Position numbers and translations under genes: made by a program. From Vibrio sp. STUT-A11 (GTDB taxonomy: Bacteria; Pseudomonadota; Gammaproteobacteria; Enterobacterales; Vibrionaceae): a stretch of DNA of 64,000 nt. Below the pieces are notes generated by a model. The model was not told the DNA's origin and did no database searches. It was given only the letters and a program-made list of their open reading frames with translations. The stretch spans positions 682,001 to 746,000 of the forward strand of contig NZ_AP026763.1 in NCBI RefSeq assembly GCF_026000435.1, written 5' to 3'. Below, piece after piece: positions 25,328 through 33,435 of this stretch (position 1 is its first letter; every line of letters starts with the position of its first letter).

Positions 25328-26836
25328 ATGAGTTCCATTATCAGGCAACCGTTCAGAACCCCGTCCATACGCAAGCAGAAAGGGGTAGCGGCTATTTGGT
25401 TTGCGCTCAGTCTTGTCCCTGTCCTTGGAATCACGTTTTTTGCTGTAGAAGGCACACGTTATATCCACGAGACCAGTCGTTTACGGGACGCAGCGCAAAG
25501 TGCCGCACTGGCCATTACGATTGATGACAAGGCAAACCAAGCGGATGCCTTAGCGACGAAATACATCCAGGATTATGTGCGTGATATTTCTCATGTCGAT
25601 ATTCAAACCGTTAGGACCTATCAAGAGCCGACAGAGGCGAACGATAATACTGAGAAAATTCAGTATTCGGTGCAAGCGGTAACGACGCACAATTCTTGGT
25701 TTGCCAGTAATTTGATCCCGTCATTTAACGCACAAGAGAAGCTGGCCGGGCAAGCCGTCGCGGCTAAATACCCATTCTATTTAGGCGATAAAATCATTGA
25801 TTTGGTTTTGGTGAGCGACTTTTCAGGCTCGATGAATAGGGAATGGCAGGGCAAAGTGAAAATTGCTCTGTTGAAAGACGCAGTACAGCAGATCTCTGAG
25901 CGTATTTTAGTGCCAAGAGCTGGTGAAACTGAGGTGCTTAACCGAGTGGCGATTGTGCCGTTTAACCTTAGGGTACAAGAGAAAATACAAGACAGATTAT
26001 ATTCAAGTAGCCAGGTCAGATACAAAAATGATGTAAATCCGGATATTTCACCAGTGTCATTCGAACAGGTGGACTGGTCATACTGGGCAGACTTCTCAAA
26101 GAGTGAGGTAAACGACTGTGCTAATGAATCGAGTAAATGTCCGGGTGAGGAAGGAGAACAAAGTGAGGCAAAACGAGTCATTGATGTACTTAATCAAAGC
26201 TACGGTTATTTAGAATCACCAAGATACGTTAGCTATTCAAAATCTGTGAACGATATGTTTAACGACAAAGTAGCCGATCCTGATTTAACTTTCCATTTTG
26301 ATTCCAACAATAACAAACTCTACAGTAAGAGCATCACTAGCCCCAAGCCTAATGGCTTTTATACCATTCCGCTTACGGCAGATAAAAGCACACTCGAAGA
26401 GATGCAAAGCATGAAAGCGGATGGTGGTACTGCCGCTTATCAAGGATTGTTGCGTGGTTTTCAGATGATGGAAAGCGGTCGCCCCTCCACAGGCAGTAGT
26501 GAAGACGATATTCAGCAATATAACGAGCGTCTCAAAATGCTGATTGTGATCAGTGATGGTAAGGAAGATCCATTTACAAATATTTTGCCAAATCTTGTCG
26601 ATAAAGGCATGTGCGATAAAGCGCGAGAGCATTTTGCAACCGCTGAGGGCTATTTATATATCGGCGTGATAGGGGTGAATTTCAGTGCTTCTGCGCAAAG
26701 TGGTTTCCAAGACTGTGTGTTGAACCCGGATGAAGACATCATTGATGTGACAGAAACAGAAGACTTTATTAAGAAAATCGAAGAGTTAATTCAAAAAGGA
26801 TCTCGTGGTAGTGGTGTGTCGAGACTATATGGGTGA
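25328..26836 (+). CDS. tadG: TadG, von Willebrand factor A protein
   Basis: A 502-residue protein with an N-terminal hydrophobic segment (residues about 19-40, after KGVAAIWFAL, pilin-like) and a von Willebrand A domain. The metal-ion-dependent adhesion site DxSxS is present as D164-F-S166-G-S168 (DFSGSM). TadG sits at the cell surface or pilus tip in other Tad systems and is a candidate adhesin. An insertion of about 120 residues with two close cysteines (CANESSKC) splits the vWA domain. Ribosome site GAGG; the stop overlaps the next gene. Confidence 0.88.
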   Translation: MSSIIRQPFRTPSIRKQKGVAAIWFALSLVPVLGITFFAVEGTRYIHETSRLRDAAQSAALAITIDDKANQADALATKYIQDYVRDISHVDIQTVRTYQEPTEANDNTEKIQYSVQAVTTHNSWFASNLIPSFNAQEKLAGQAVAAKYPFYLGDKIIDLVLVSDFSGSMNREWQGKVKIALLKDAVQQISERILVPRAGETEVLNRVAIVPFNLRVQEKIQDRLYSSSQVRYKNDVNPDISPVSFEQVDWSYWADFSKSEVNDCANESSKCPGEEGEQSEAKRVIDVLNQSYGYLESPRYVSYSKSVNDMFNDKVADPDLTFHFDSNNNKLYSKSITSPKPNGFYTIPLTADKSTLEEMQSMKADGGTAAYQGLLRGFQMMESGRPSTGSSEDDIQQYNERLKMLIVISDGKEDPFTNILPNLVDKGMCDKAREHFATAEGYLYIGVIGVNFSASAQSGFQDCVLNPDEDIIDVTETEDFIKKIEELIQKGSRGSGVSRLYG

Positions 26837-27525
26837 AAAATATGACCAAAACAAGAGTAATAACAGGGATGCTGGTGGTCGGTTTTACAACGTTAAGTGC
26901 CAATGCCAGCGACGTAAGCTCAAAAGTGACAGAATATTGCGCGACCGCTTTTTATGAATACTCGCACTCGATTGAAGTCGGAGAAGTGACCGGTGTTGCT
27001 ACTCACCGCAACGGTTTTTTGCAAGTCACTGAAAGCAGTAATGAGCCTGAGCTAAAACAGGCGTTGATGAGGAATTCTTCACTTTTGACCAACCCAAGCG
27101 ATTGCCTAACCTATATCTCTAACTTAGGCATTGCGCAATTTAGCGGTGAAGTGGGAGACAAAGGTCGTTTGATTGCCCGGGTTCACTTTGCTTTTGACCG
27201 CTTTAATCTCACGCCATTAGCCAGAGAGGTATTAAGTGGGGTTGCCCGTCAATTAGCACTAAGCAACTACCGAGTGACTGTTGAAGGCCATACCGACTGG
27301 ATCGGTACTGAGGCATACAATCAAGGGCTTGGTTTTGACCGTGCGAAAAGTACCGCCAGTGAATTGGTTAAATATGGCGTGAAACGGGAAAACACCGAGC
27401 TGAAGTCGTTTGGTGAATCCGAGCCAATCGCAACTAATGAAACCTCTCAAGGACGTTCGAAAAACCGCCGAGCTGATGTGTACATTCCCGCTAACGAGCA
27501 AGAGCAACCTCAAGCGATGGAGTAG
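26833..27525 (+). CDS. OmpA-domain outer-membrane protein closing the Tad locus
   Basis: A 230-residue exported protein: signal peptide to about residue 25 (ending ANA), a 90-residue unique region with two cysteines, then an OmpA-like peptidoglycan-binding domain (residues about 110-222) with VEGHTDWIG and NRRADVYI. It would anchor something to the cell wall. It overlaps tadG by 4 bp if GTG 26833 is the start; ATG 26842 is the alternative. OmpA-domain genes close many Vibrio Tad loci. Followed by a hairpin terminator at 27549-27582. Confidence 0.85.
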   Translation: MKNMTKTRVITGMLVVGFTTLSANASDVSSKVTEYCATAFYEYSHSIEVGEVTGVATHRNGFLQVTESSNEPELKQALMRNSSLLTNPSDCLTYISNLGIAQFSGEVGDKGRLIARVHFAFDRFNLTPLAREVLSGVARQLALSNYRVTVEGHTDWIGTEAYNQGLGFDRAKSTASELVKYGVKRENTELKSFGESEPIATNETSQGRSKNRRADVYIPANEQEQPQAME

Positions 27526-27548
27526 ACGGTTTTCCATACCTCAACAAA

Positions 27549-27582
27549 ACCGGGCACTTATTTTGTTGTGCCCGTGGTTTGT
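27549..27582. terminator. terminator between Tad locus and chrA
   Basis: CGGGCAC and GTGCCCG form a 7-bp stem around TTATTTTGTT. On the minus strand it is followed by GTTTTGTTG, on the plus strand by TGGTTTG, so it probably ends both the Tad operon and chrA. Confidence 0.6.
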
Positions 27583-27611
27583 CTGGAGGTAATTATTTGT
27601 TCATATGAGTT

Positions 27612-28751
27612 CTACATTGCGCCATTGATAAAACCTGAAGCAACAAAAAGCACAATCATCCACAGTATTGAAACCTTTAGTTTGTTAACTAAATAGAAGC
27701 CAGTAATAACCAACGCCATATCTATCGGGGTAACTACTGCGCTGCTAAACACTGGCTGGTAAAGGGCCGCAAGTAGTAAGCCAACAACGGAAGCATTTAC
27801 CCCACTGACGGCACCGGAAACAACAGGTTTCGCTGCCAGTTGTTGCCAGTCTTTTAATACGCCCAGTAGTAGTAAGAAACCTGGCAGGAATACACCCAGA
27901 GTTGCTACGATCGCGCTTAGCACTGGTGTGTTAGATAGCTGGAACCCGATGTAAGTCGCGAAGGTAAACATCGGTCCAGGCACGGCTTGTGCGGCTGCAT
28001 AACCGGTTAAAAATGCGTCCTGGCTGAGCTGGTCACCAAGGATATTTTCTAGTAGGGGAAGCACCACATGGCCACCGCCGAATACTAGGCTCCCCGCCTG
28101 AAAGAAGTCATTGAACACAGCTAACATTGGCAGTGTATGGGCTATGAGAGGTAGGCCAAGTAACAACACCGCAAAAATTACCAAGGGGGTCATGCTTGGT
28201 TTAAATACTTCTTTTGGTACATCAGAGCTTGTTTTTAAGTAGCGTACGCCTACCATACCAGCGATAATCAAAACCAGCATCTGAGTTGTTATGCCTGGCA
28301 CAAGCAAAAGGGCGATGGCGGTTGCCACACATAACCCAGCTGTCAATTTGGTTTGGCAAAAGTTCTTGTACATCCCCCAAGTCGCATCGGCCACAACCAC
28401 AACGGCTAATAGCTTTAATCCGTGAACGATGTTTTGGAACCAAGATGTATCGGTGACTTGGCTGCTTACCATGGCTAATACCAGCATGATCAGCACTGAA
28501 GGTAGCGTAAAGCCTATAAAAGCCGCGCATCCTCCTCCTAAACCACCACGTTTATATCCTAATGCAAATCCCACCTGGCTTGAGCCTGGGCCAGGTAAAA
28601 ACTGGCTCAATGCAACGATTTGGGCATACTCGCTATCATCCAGCCATTTGAGCTTTTCAACGAAAGTTTGCCGAAAATAGCCGATATGAGCAGCTGGCCC
28701 ACCGAAGCTAATCCAACCGAGCCAGAAGAAAGTTTTAAAAATGGTCAACAT
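27612..28751 (-). CDS. chrA: chromate transporter family protein ChrA
   Basis: A 379-residue polytopic membrane protein of the CHR family, in the long two-domain form. The first CHR domain has SFGGPAAHIGYFRQ and QFLPGPGSSQVGF; the second has LVFGGGHVVLPLLE and AAQAVPGPMFTFATY. Characterised members export chromate, but many chromosomal copies have no known substrate. No chrB or reductase gene is nearby. It is divergent from a LysR gene. Confidence 0.92.
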   Translation of the reverse strand: MLTIFKTFFWLGWISFGGPAAHIGYFRQTFVEKLKWLDDSEYAQIVALSQFLPGPGSSQVGFALGYKRGGLGGGCAAFIGFTLPSVLIMLVLAMVSSQVTDTSWFQNIVHGLKLLAVVVVADATWGMYKNFCQTKLTAGLCVATAIALLLVPGITTQMLVLIIAGMVGVRYLKTSSDVPKEVFKPSMTPLVIFAVLLLGLPLIAHTLPMLAVFNDFFQAGSLVFGGGHVVLPLLENILGDQLSQDAFLTGYAAAQAVPGPMFTFATYIGFQLSNTPVLSAIVATLGVFLPGFLLLLGVLKDWQQLAAKPVVSGAVSGVNASVVGLLLAALYQPVFSSAVVTPIDMALVITGFYLVNKLKVSILWMIVLFVASGFINGAM

Positions 28752-28786
28752 GTTGAGCCTATTTAAATGAAGACAAGTTGTATGTT

Positions 28787-28797
28787 GATAATTTATC
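28787..28797. promoter_or_regulatory. candidate LysR operator between chrA and its divergent regulator
   Basis: GATAATTTATC is a perfect 5-1-5 palindrome that fits the T-N11-A pattern of LysR sites (TTGATAATTTATCGA). It lies in the 115-bp divergent region, 36 bp upstream of chrA. Confidence 0.4.
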
Positions 28798-28866
28798 GAG
28801 TGGTTTTGAATGACTCAAATTGATATTCTGAATTTAATCTATGAATCAAATAGGATTAGATAGCAA

Positions 28867-29784
28867 GTGAAAGACGAAATCCAGTGGCGTAATATCGACC
28901 TGAATCTATTGGTGACATTTTCTTACCTATATCGCTACCGGAGTGTGAGTTTAGCGGCTGAACATAGCTATGTGAGCCAATCCGCGATGAGCCATAGTTT
29001 ATCCCGTTTGCGGTTACTTTTTGATGATCGTCTATTCGAGCGCAAAGGCCATAAAATGGAGCCTACTGAGCACGCACACAGCATCGCTCCAACGGTACAT
29101 AAGCTATTGGACTCGATAACTAAAGAGTTACTGACTAAATCTGAATTTCAGCCACTGAGCTACTCGGGGGTCTGTCGTATAGGTTTAACCGATTACGCGG
29201 AATTCATCTTTGCTCCACTCATTTATGATGAAATTCATAGGCAAGCACCTCAAGCGAAAATCAGTTTTATTAATGTTGATCGCAGTAGCTACGCGATGCG
29301 AACCGAGCGAGATAAGTTAGATGTTGTGATTGGCAGCATTCCTATCCTTGAAGAGAATTTTTCTAGCCAGTACCTTTATACCGAGAAGCACGTTTGTTTA
29401 TGTGACAAGCAGGTGTTGAATGGTAAGGAGTCGTTATCTATCAGCGCGTTTTCCAAGATTAAGCAAGCATTGGTCAGCCCTGATGGTAGCTTGAAGACAC
29501 AAGTAGACCAAAAGCTCGCTGAGTATGGTTTGAGCCGTCAGGTCACCGTGGCCTCACGTAATTTTCTTACTATTCGTCATTTACTTAAACAGCGTGACCT
29601 CATCGCGATTGTGCCGGAAAAAATGGCGCTTGCTGAAGGCTTTTCTGATGACTTAGTGACGGTTCAGCCACCTGTCGCGGTGGCGGATTTTGATATTTCT
29701 TTAGTGTGGCATACCAGCCGTGCAAATGATGAGAAAGGCATCTGGTTGAGAAATTTAGTAGCAGAAACGATTACTTCTCAGTGA
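28867..29784 (+). CDS. LysR-family regulator divergent from chrA
   Basis: A 305-residue LysR-type regulator. The helix-turn-helix covers residues about 22-48 (VSLAAEHSYVSQSAMSHSLSRLR) in a RNIDLNLLVTF context typical of the NodD/LeuO-like branch, followed by an effector-binding domain. The start GTG at 28867 is the first in-frame start. Divergent from chrA, which it most likely controls; effector unknown. Confidence 0.87.
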   Translation: MKDEIQWRNIDLNLLVTFSYLYRYRSVSLAAEHSYVSQSAMSHSLSRLRLLFDDRLFERKGHKMEPTEHAHSIAPTVHKLLDSITKELLTKSEFQPLSYSGVCRIGLTDYAEFIFAPLIYDEIHRQAPQAKISFINVDRSSYAMRTERDKLDVVIGSIPILEENFSSQYLYTEKHVCLCDKQVLNGKESLSISAFSKIKQALVSPDGSLKTQVDQKLAEYGLSRQVTVASRNFLTIRHLLKQRDLIAIVPEKMALAEGFSDDLVTVQPPVAVADFDISLVWHTSRANDEKGIWLRNLVAETITSQ

Positions 29785-29790
29785 TAACGT

Positions 29791-30783
29791 TTACCCTAAC
29801 TTGGTCGTGTTACGCAAGATTAGCTCGCTAGGCACATAGACTTTTAGAGGTAGCTTACGATCATCACGCTGTTTTTCCACCAATAAGTTCACTCCTTGAA
29901 TCCCCATCATTTCGGAGTGAATACGCACGGTTGATAGAGGAGGAAAGGTAAAATTCGCAGTTGGAATATCGTTCATACTGATCACAGCAATGTCCTGCGG
30001 TATCTGTAGTCCGAATTCATGAATAGCGCGCAAAACTCCTATTGCCATCGTGTCTGAAGTGACAAATAACGCTGGAGGAAAGTCACCTTTAATCAACATC
30101 GTTTTAGCTAAGTCATATCCCGACTGGCTTGAACCTTCACCACAATAGATATCAGATTCTGCGACTAAACTTTTTAGGTTAGCGTATTCGACAAAAGTAT
30201 GTTTTCGATTGTCGGTAGAATCTGTTTGGTTTTGACCACCTATCACTCCAATTCGCTGATATTTCTGATCCGCATAAAAATCGACAACTTGTTTGCTTAT
30301 TCGTGAAAAATCGGCACTCACACAGTCATATGGACAGTCGTTCTCAGAAGTATCGACGCGGCAAATGAAGTTTTCTAAGCGCTTGGGTAACTTATTGATA
30401 ACCCTTTGCTCTATGTCGCCAACCAGAAGGATAGCGGTGATTTTCTGCGTATCGACGTCAACTTCGCCGTTATAACTATTGGTGAGAGTTATAGCGAGTT
30501 TCGCGCACTGGCTTTCAATACCGTGACGGATAGACAAGTAGTAAGGATCATTGCTTTCTGTTTCTTGTGGATAATTATAGAGGGCTAAGAAATGGTGCCG
30601 CTGCTTGCTCTCTTTCGCGGAATTCCTTGAATTTTTGCTGCGATATTCGAGCTTTTCAGCAATGTCTATGATGCGACGTTTGGTCTCGTGTTTCACATTT
30701 AACGTTGGATCATTGTTTAACACACGCGATACCGTCGCAAGTGATACACCAGCCTCGTTTGCAATGTCTTTTAATTTTGCCAT
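29791..30783 (-). CDS. ebgR: LacI-family regulator, EbgR-like
   Basis: A 330-residue LacI/GalR-family repressor. The N-terminal DNA-binding domain (MAKLKDIANEAGVSLATVSRVLNNDPTLNV begins, residues 1-60, with hinge helix) closely resembles E. coli EbgR, the repressor of the evolved beta-galactosidase operon, and the periplasmic-binding-protein-like core follows. An upstream in-frame start at 30867 would add 28 residues unlike the family, so ATG 30783 is chosen. No ebgA or ebgC is in this window, so its target is elsewhere or different. It is downstream of an operator-like site at 30996. Confidence 0.82.
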   Translation of the reverse strand: MAKLKDIANEAGVSLATVSRVLNNDPTLNVKHETKRRIIDIAEKLEYRSKNSRNSAKESKQRHHFLALYNYPQETESNDPYYLSIRHGIESQCAKLAITLTNSYNGEVDVDTQKITAILLVGDIEQRVINKLPKRLENFICRVDTSENDCPYDCVSADFSRISKQVVDFYADQKYQRIGVIGGQNQTDSTDNRKHTFVEYANLKSLVAESDIYCGEGSSQSGYDLAKTMLIKGDFPPALFVTSDTMAIGVLRAIHEFGLQIPQDIAVISMNDIPTANFTFPPLSTVRIHSEMMGIQGVNLLVEKQRDDRKLPLKVYVPSELILRNTTKLG

Positions 30784-30995
30784 GTACCATTCCCGTAGAC
30801 ACAACGCGCGATCTCGATGAGAAAGCAGTAATACCGCTATTTTAAACAGTGGGTTATGCAGAAACAAATTTTCCGCACTGTTTTCTTTCTACATTTCATT
30901 TGACCATCTACCTTAATGACTTTTCTCCTCAATATAGAGCCCCTTGTTTTTTATTAACGGTGTTTAATTGTTCAACTTAATCAATTAAATAATTA

Positions 30996-31011
30996 GTGGA
31001 AACGTTTACAT
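30996..31011. promoter_or_regulatory. LacI/GalR-family operator
   Basis: GTGGAAACGTTTACAT is a near-perfect match to the GalR/GalS-type consensus (GTGnAAnCGnTTnCAC), with the central CG. It lies 213 bp upstream of the EbgR-like start and about 40 bp upstream of an extended -10 (TGCTAGAAT, 31049-31057) facing the other way. Confidence 0.65.
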
Positions 31012-31048
31012 GATTAGAGATTGATCACGGATCTGGATCGATATTGGT

Positions 31049-31057
31049 TGCTAGAAT
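31049..31057 (+). promoter_or_regulatory. candidate extended -10 facing the LacI-LacI intergenic region
   Basis: TGCTAGAAT matches TGnTAtaaT with one change. With the LacI-type operator just upstream it could start a transcript running into the structured stretch 31113-31376. No -35 hexamer is evident, which is tolerable for extended -10 promoters. Transcription is not shown. Confidence 0.35.
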
Positions 31058-31112
31058 TTAGCCTGTTCTTTTTCAACTATGCCCGTGTTGGGCTGATGGT
31101 CATGTAGAGCGC

Positions 31113-31376
31113 ACCGTTTAAAAAAACGGTACTCGATGAACTGGCTTTGGAAACACAGTATTCGGTATTTGGGAAGACCAAATAAACCGGAATGGGGGCT
31201 CAACAGTGGGGTGTTGAGCTCTGGGGGTTGCTATCAGCAGCAAACTGTTTATTAGTTTGAATTTATAGATAGCGTTTTGGGTGGGCGATTACCAGCTTAA
31301 CTAAGTCGTTGATCATTATTGTCTTAGACGAGATGAACAGCGACTTATCTAGGATGGTAGTTAGCCCACTTTTTTC
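31113..31376. ncRNA. candidate structured RNA between two LacI regulators (strand uncertain)
   Basis: Four inverted repeats occur in a row: ACCGTTT/AAACGGT (31113-31130), TATTTGG/CCAAATA (about 31166-31185), GCTCAACA/TGTTGAGC with a six-base loop (31198-31219), and AAGTCGTTG/CAGCGACTT (31303-31346), enclosed by GTGGGC (31281-31286) and GCCCAC (31364-31369), which is followed by six T. Read on the plus strand the last unit looks like a terminator-bounded RNA end; read on the minus strand the loops are C-rich (CCCCC, CCCC, CCCCC), as in Vibrio small RNAs that pair with ribosome sites. A 39-codon ORF (31136-31255, plus) and a 17-codon ORF (31316-31263, minus, MINDLVKLVIAHPKRYL) are present. No expression evidence. 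Confidence 0.4.
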
Positions 31377-31389
31377 TTACTAAGGCAGT

Positions 31390-31405
31390 TGTGATCTTAA
31401 TCAGG
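31390..31405. promoter_or_regulatory. CRP-like site downstream of the GalR-like gene
   Basis: TGTGA-TCTTAA-TCAGG matches the CRP core TGTGA-N6-TCACA at 8 of 10 positions. It lies between the GalR-like stop and the T-run at 31370, where it could repress or activate a minus-strand transcript of the structured region. Confidence 0.4.
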
Positions 31406-31428
31406 TGCGGTCAACTCTTGTTGTTAAA

Positions 31429-32427
31429 TTATACTTTTGCTACAGAATCTCTGCGAACTAACGTAGGGCTAAAAATGATCGTCTCATCTTCAACTTTTTC
31501 GTTACGAGAAAGCGCTAATGCTAAACGAGTAGCGCGTTCTGCCATCATTTCAATAGGGTAGCGGATGGTAGTTAAGCCTGGATGGACAAAGCGAGCTATG
31601 AGTCCGTCATCAAATCCCACCATAGAGACTTGTTGCGGCACATCAATGCCGTTCTGATCCAATGTCGCTAAAGCGCCTGCAGCCATGTAGTCGTTATAGG
31701 CAACAACCCCTGTTATATCGAGAGACTTAGTCAGTAGGTTGGTCATTGCCACTTCGCCGCCATCGCTGTTTGGCTCACCATATTCGACATAGCTTTTTGA
31801 TAGCTCAATACCATGTTCTTTTAGTGCACTTTGATAACCTTGCAGACGTTCGTCGGTATCTTCGATGTCATGAGAAGAGGCGATACAGGCGATCTTACGA
31901 TGCCCGTGACGAATCAGATACTCAGTGGCTAAGAACGCCCCTTTGCGGTTATCGAGAGAAATGCAGCGTTCGGCCAGTTCGGGAATATGACGATTGATCA
32001 ATACCAATCCTTTGACTTCTTTGGCATAAGCGATGAGTTCCTCGTCAGAAAGCCCTTTGGCATGAATGACAAGAGCGTCGCATCGGCTGTTGGCTAATAA
32101 ATCTAGAGCGCGGCGTTCATCGTCTGCATTATGGTAACCATTGCCAATCAGGATGTGCTTACCATTTTCACGAGCAACGTTATCAACGGACTTTACTAAC
32201 GTACCAAAAAAAGGATCGGATACATCACTTACCAGTACACCAATAGTATTGGTACTCTGGCTTACCAATGCTCGAGCAGCAGCATTAGGGCGGTAGCCTA
32301 ATTTACTCATAGCTCGTGTTACAGCATCAATGGAGTTTTGGCTCGCTTTTGGCGATTTATTGATTACGCGAGAGACGGTAGCGACGGATACACCTGCTTC
32401 TTTTGCAACATCTTTGATGGTTGCCAT
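31429..32427 (-). CDS. LacI-family regulator, GalR/GalS-like
   Basis: A 332-residue LacI-family repressor very like enterobacterial GalR/GalS along its length: MATIKDVAKEAGVSVATVSR at the start, NKSPKAS, GVLVSDVSDPFFG, ILIGNGYHN, and GIDVPQQVSMVGFDD. It probably senses galactose or a related sugar. In other bacteria it controls gal and mgl genes; none is in this window. ATG has AAGG 5 bases upstream. A GalR-type site at 32559-32574 upstream suggests autoregulation. Confidence 0.87.
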   Translation of the reverse strand: MATIKDVAKEAGVSVATVSRVINKSPKASQNSIDAVTRAMSKLGYRPNAAARALVSQSTNTIGVLVSDVSDPFFGTLVKSVDNVARENGKHILIGNGYHNADDERRALDLLANSRCDALVIHAKGLSDEELIAYAKEVKGLVLINRHIPELAERCISLDNRKGAFLATEYLIRHGHRKIACIASSHDIEDTDERLQGYQSALKEHGIELSKSYVEYGEPNSDGGEVAMTNLLTKSLDITGVVAYNDYMAAGALATLDQNGIDVPQQVSMVGFDDGLIARFVHPGLTTIRYPIEMMAERATRLALALSRNEKVEDETIIFSPTLVRRDSVAKV

Positions 32428-32547
32428 ATTTGACCTTTATGGGCGAGAACATTTGACTGAAAGTATTAAACACCCATAGTGTAATCAGTTCAATTCAATA
32501 GAGAGTTTGCAGTTGGAAATGAGATCTTTACCACCTGTTTTTATTAA

Positions 32548-32574
32548 GTTTACGGTTAGTGTAAACGTTATACC
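32548..32574. promoter_or_regulatory. GalR-type operator upstream of the GalR-like gene
   Basis: GTGTAAACGTTATACC (32559-32574) fits GTGnAAnCGnTTnCAC with two mismatches; an overlapping inverted repeat GTTTAC/GTAAAC (32548-32566) extends it. It lies 132 bp before the start codon, suited to autoregulation. Confidence 0.5.
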
Positions 32575-32592
32575 TATTCTTAATGATAGGTT

Positions 32593-32620
32593 CCCGAACA
32601 AGGACTTCTCCTTAATCGGG
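32593..32620. other. two-tier hairpin before the glutamylcyclotransferase gene end
   Basis: CCCGA/TCGGG enclose AAGGA/TCCTT (with CTTC loop region), a perfectly matched two-tier stem of 28 bases. Located downstream of the minus-strand cyclotransferase-like gene. Neither strand has a T tract right after the stem, so it is a weak terminator or a structured mRNA element. Confidence 0.4.
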
Positions 32621-32653
32621 AGTTAAAAAGTTTTGAAGAATCGGGGGGAGAAA

Positions 32654-33205
32654 CTAAGCATGCTGAGCAATCAACGCATCAATCATTTCATAATGATGGT
32701 CATGAACACCCGCGACGTTTCCGTATTTCGGTTGATGGCGATCATTCTCTTTCGCGTGTTGCCAACCCACGGTATGCCTAACGAAGTGCTCAGCAAAAGC
32801 GTGCGAAACTTCTAAACAACCAGCCAAAACGGTATCAACGTAGCTTTGCATGATAGGGCTATTCGAGCAGGGTGGCAGTGGTTCATCTTTTACATAAACC
32901 CAAATCGCGTGATCGGGATTAAATGGTTGGTCTGTTTCAATTTGATCGGGACGAAGCTGAATGCGGTGGTAGCCACGTTCGCGGCGATCGAAGTCTGCTA
33001 AGGCTTCATCATTAACTTCAAGTAGCACGCCGTTAACTTGTCCCTGTCCTTCGTTAACGACCAGTGGAGACAAGGTGTAGCTGTCATCGATTTTGCCCCA
33101 ATAACGAACTAATCCGTGTGCGATGACTGGAATCGCTGCGCCTGTTTGTCCGGTCAACTTTCGTGAAGCGGAATTAATCAAGCTGCCGTAGCCGAATATG
33201 TACAT
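32654..33205 (-). CDS. gamma-glutamylcyclotransferase-like (AIG2-type) protein
   Basis: A 183-residue cytoplasmic protein with the gamma-glutamylcyclotransferase fold. The N-terminal MYIFGYGSL provides the substrate-binding YGSL loop and the catalytic-type glutamate is in DRRERGYHR at residues about 73-81. Members form 5-oxoproline from gamma-glutamyl compounds, but the substrate of this branch is not established. The C-terminal 60 residues are histidine-rich and unusual. AGGGA ribosome site. Monocistronic. Confidence 0.8.
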   Translation of the reverse strand: MYIFGYGSLINSASRKLTGQTGAAIPVIAHGLVRYWGKIDDSYTLSPLVVNEGQGQVNGVLLEVNDEALADFDRRERGYHRIQLRPDQIETDQPFNPDHAIWVYVKDEPLPPCSNSPIMQSYVDTVLAGCLEVSHAFAEHFVRHTVGWQHAKENDRHQPKYGNVAGVHDHHYEMIDALIAQHA

Positions 33206-33304
33206 GTTATTTACGTCCCTTAAGTAATTTCGAAGCGTATTTTCTTTATACCTAACCCTTCATAGAAGCACAAACTTTACCCCTAAAGTATAATCTTTTT
33301 CCTT

Positions 33305-33327
33305 AACATGTATTTTTAATATATGTT
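33305..33327. promoter_or_regulatory. NsrR-like operator upstream of nnrS
   Basis: Two half sites, AACATGTATTT and TAATATATGTT, are inverted around a single T: the 11-1-11 layout of NsrR sites (AAGATGTATTT-like halves). Nine of eleven positions pair between halves. It lies 109 bp upstream of the nnrS start. Confidence 0.55.
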
Positions 33328-33435
33328 TGTGGTAGCATCAATTTAGCCGCTGAGAATACGATCGTAGGCAAGAATGATGAGAGTACTGCCAACATTGGTA
33401 CTAACCAGCATGGAAAGAATTTCGAGGGCAAAATA

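Noticed and set aside
30784..30867. Upstream start for the EbgR-like gene adding 28 residues
   Set aside because: LacI proteins begin right at the helix-turn-helix, matching ATG 30783.
33385..33404. Sigma-54 promoter before nnrS (TGG...GCA)
   Set aside because: The GG and GC elements are 9 rather than 10 bases apart and the surrounding bases fit poorly.
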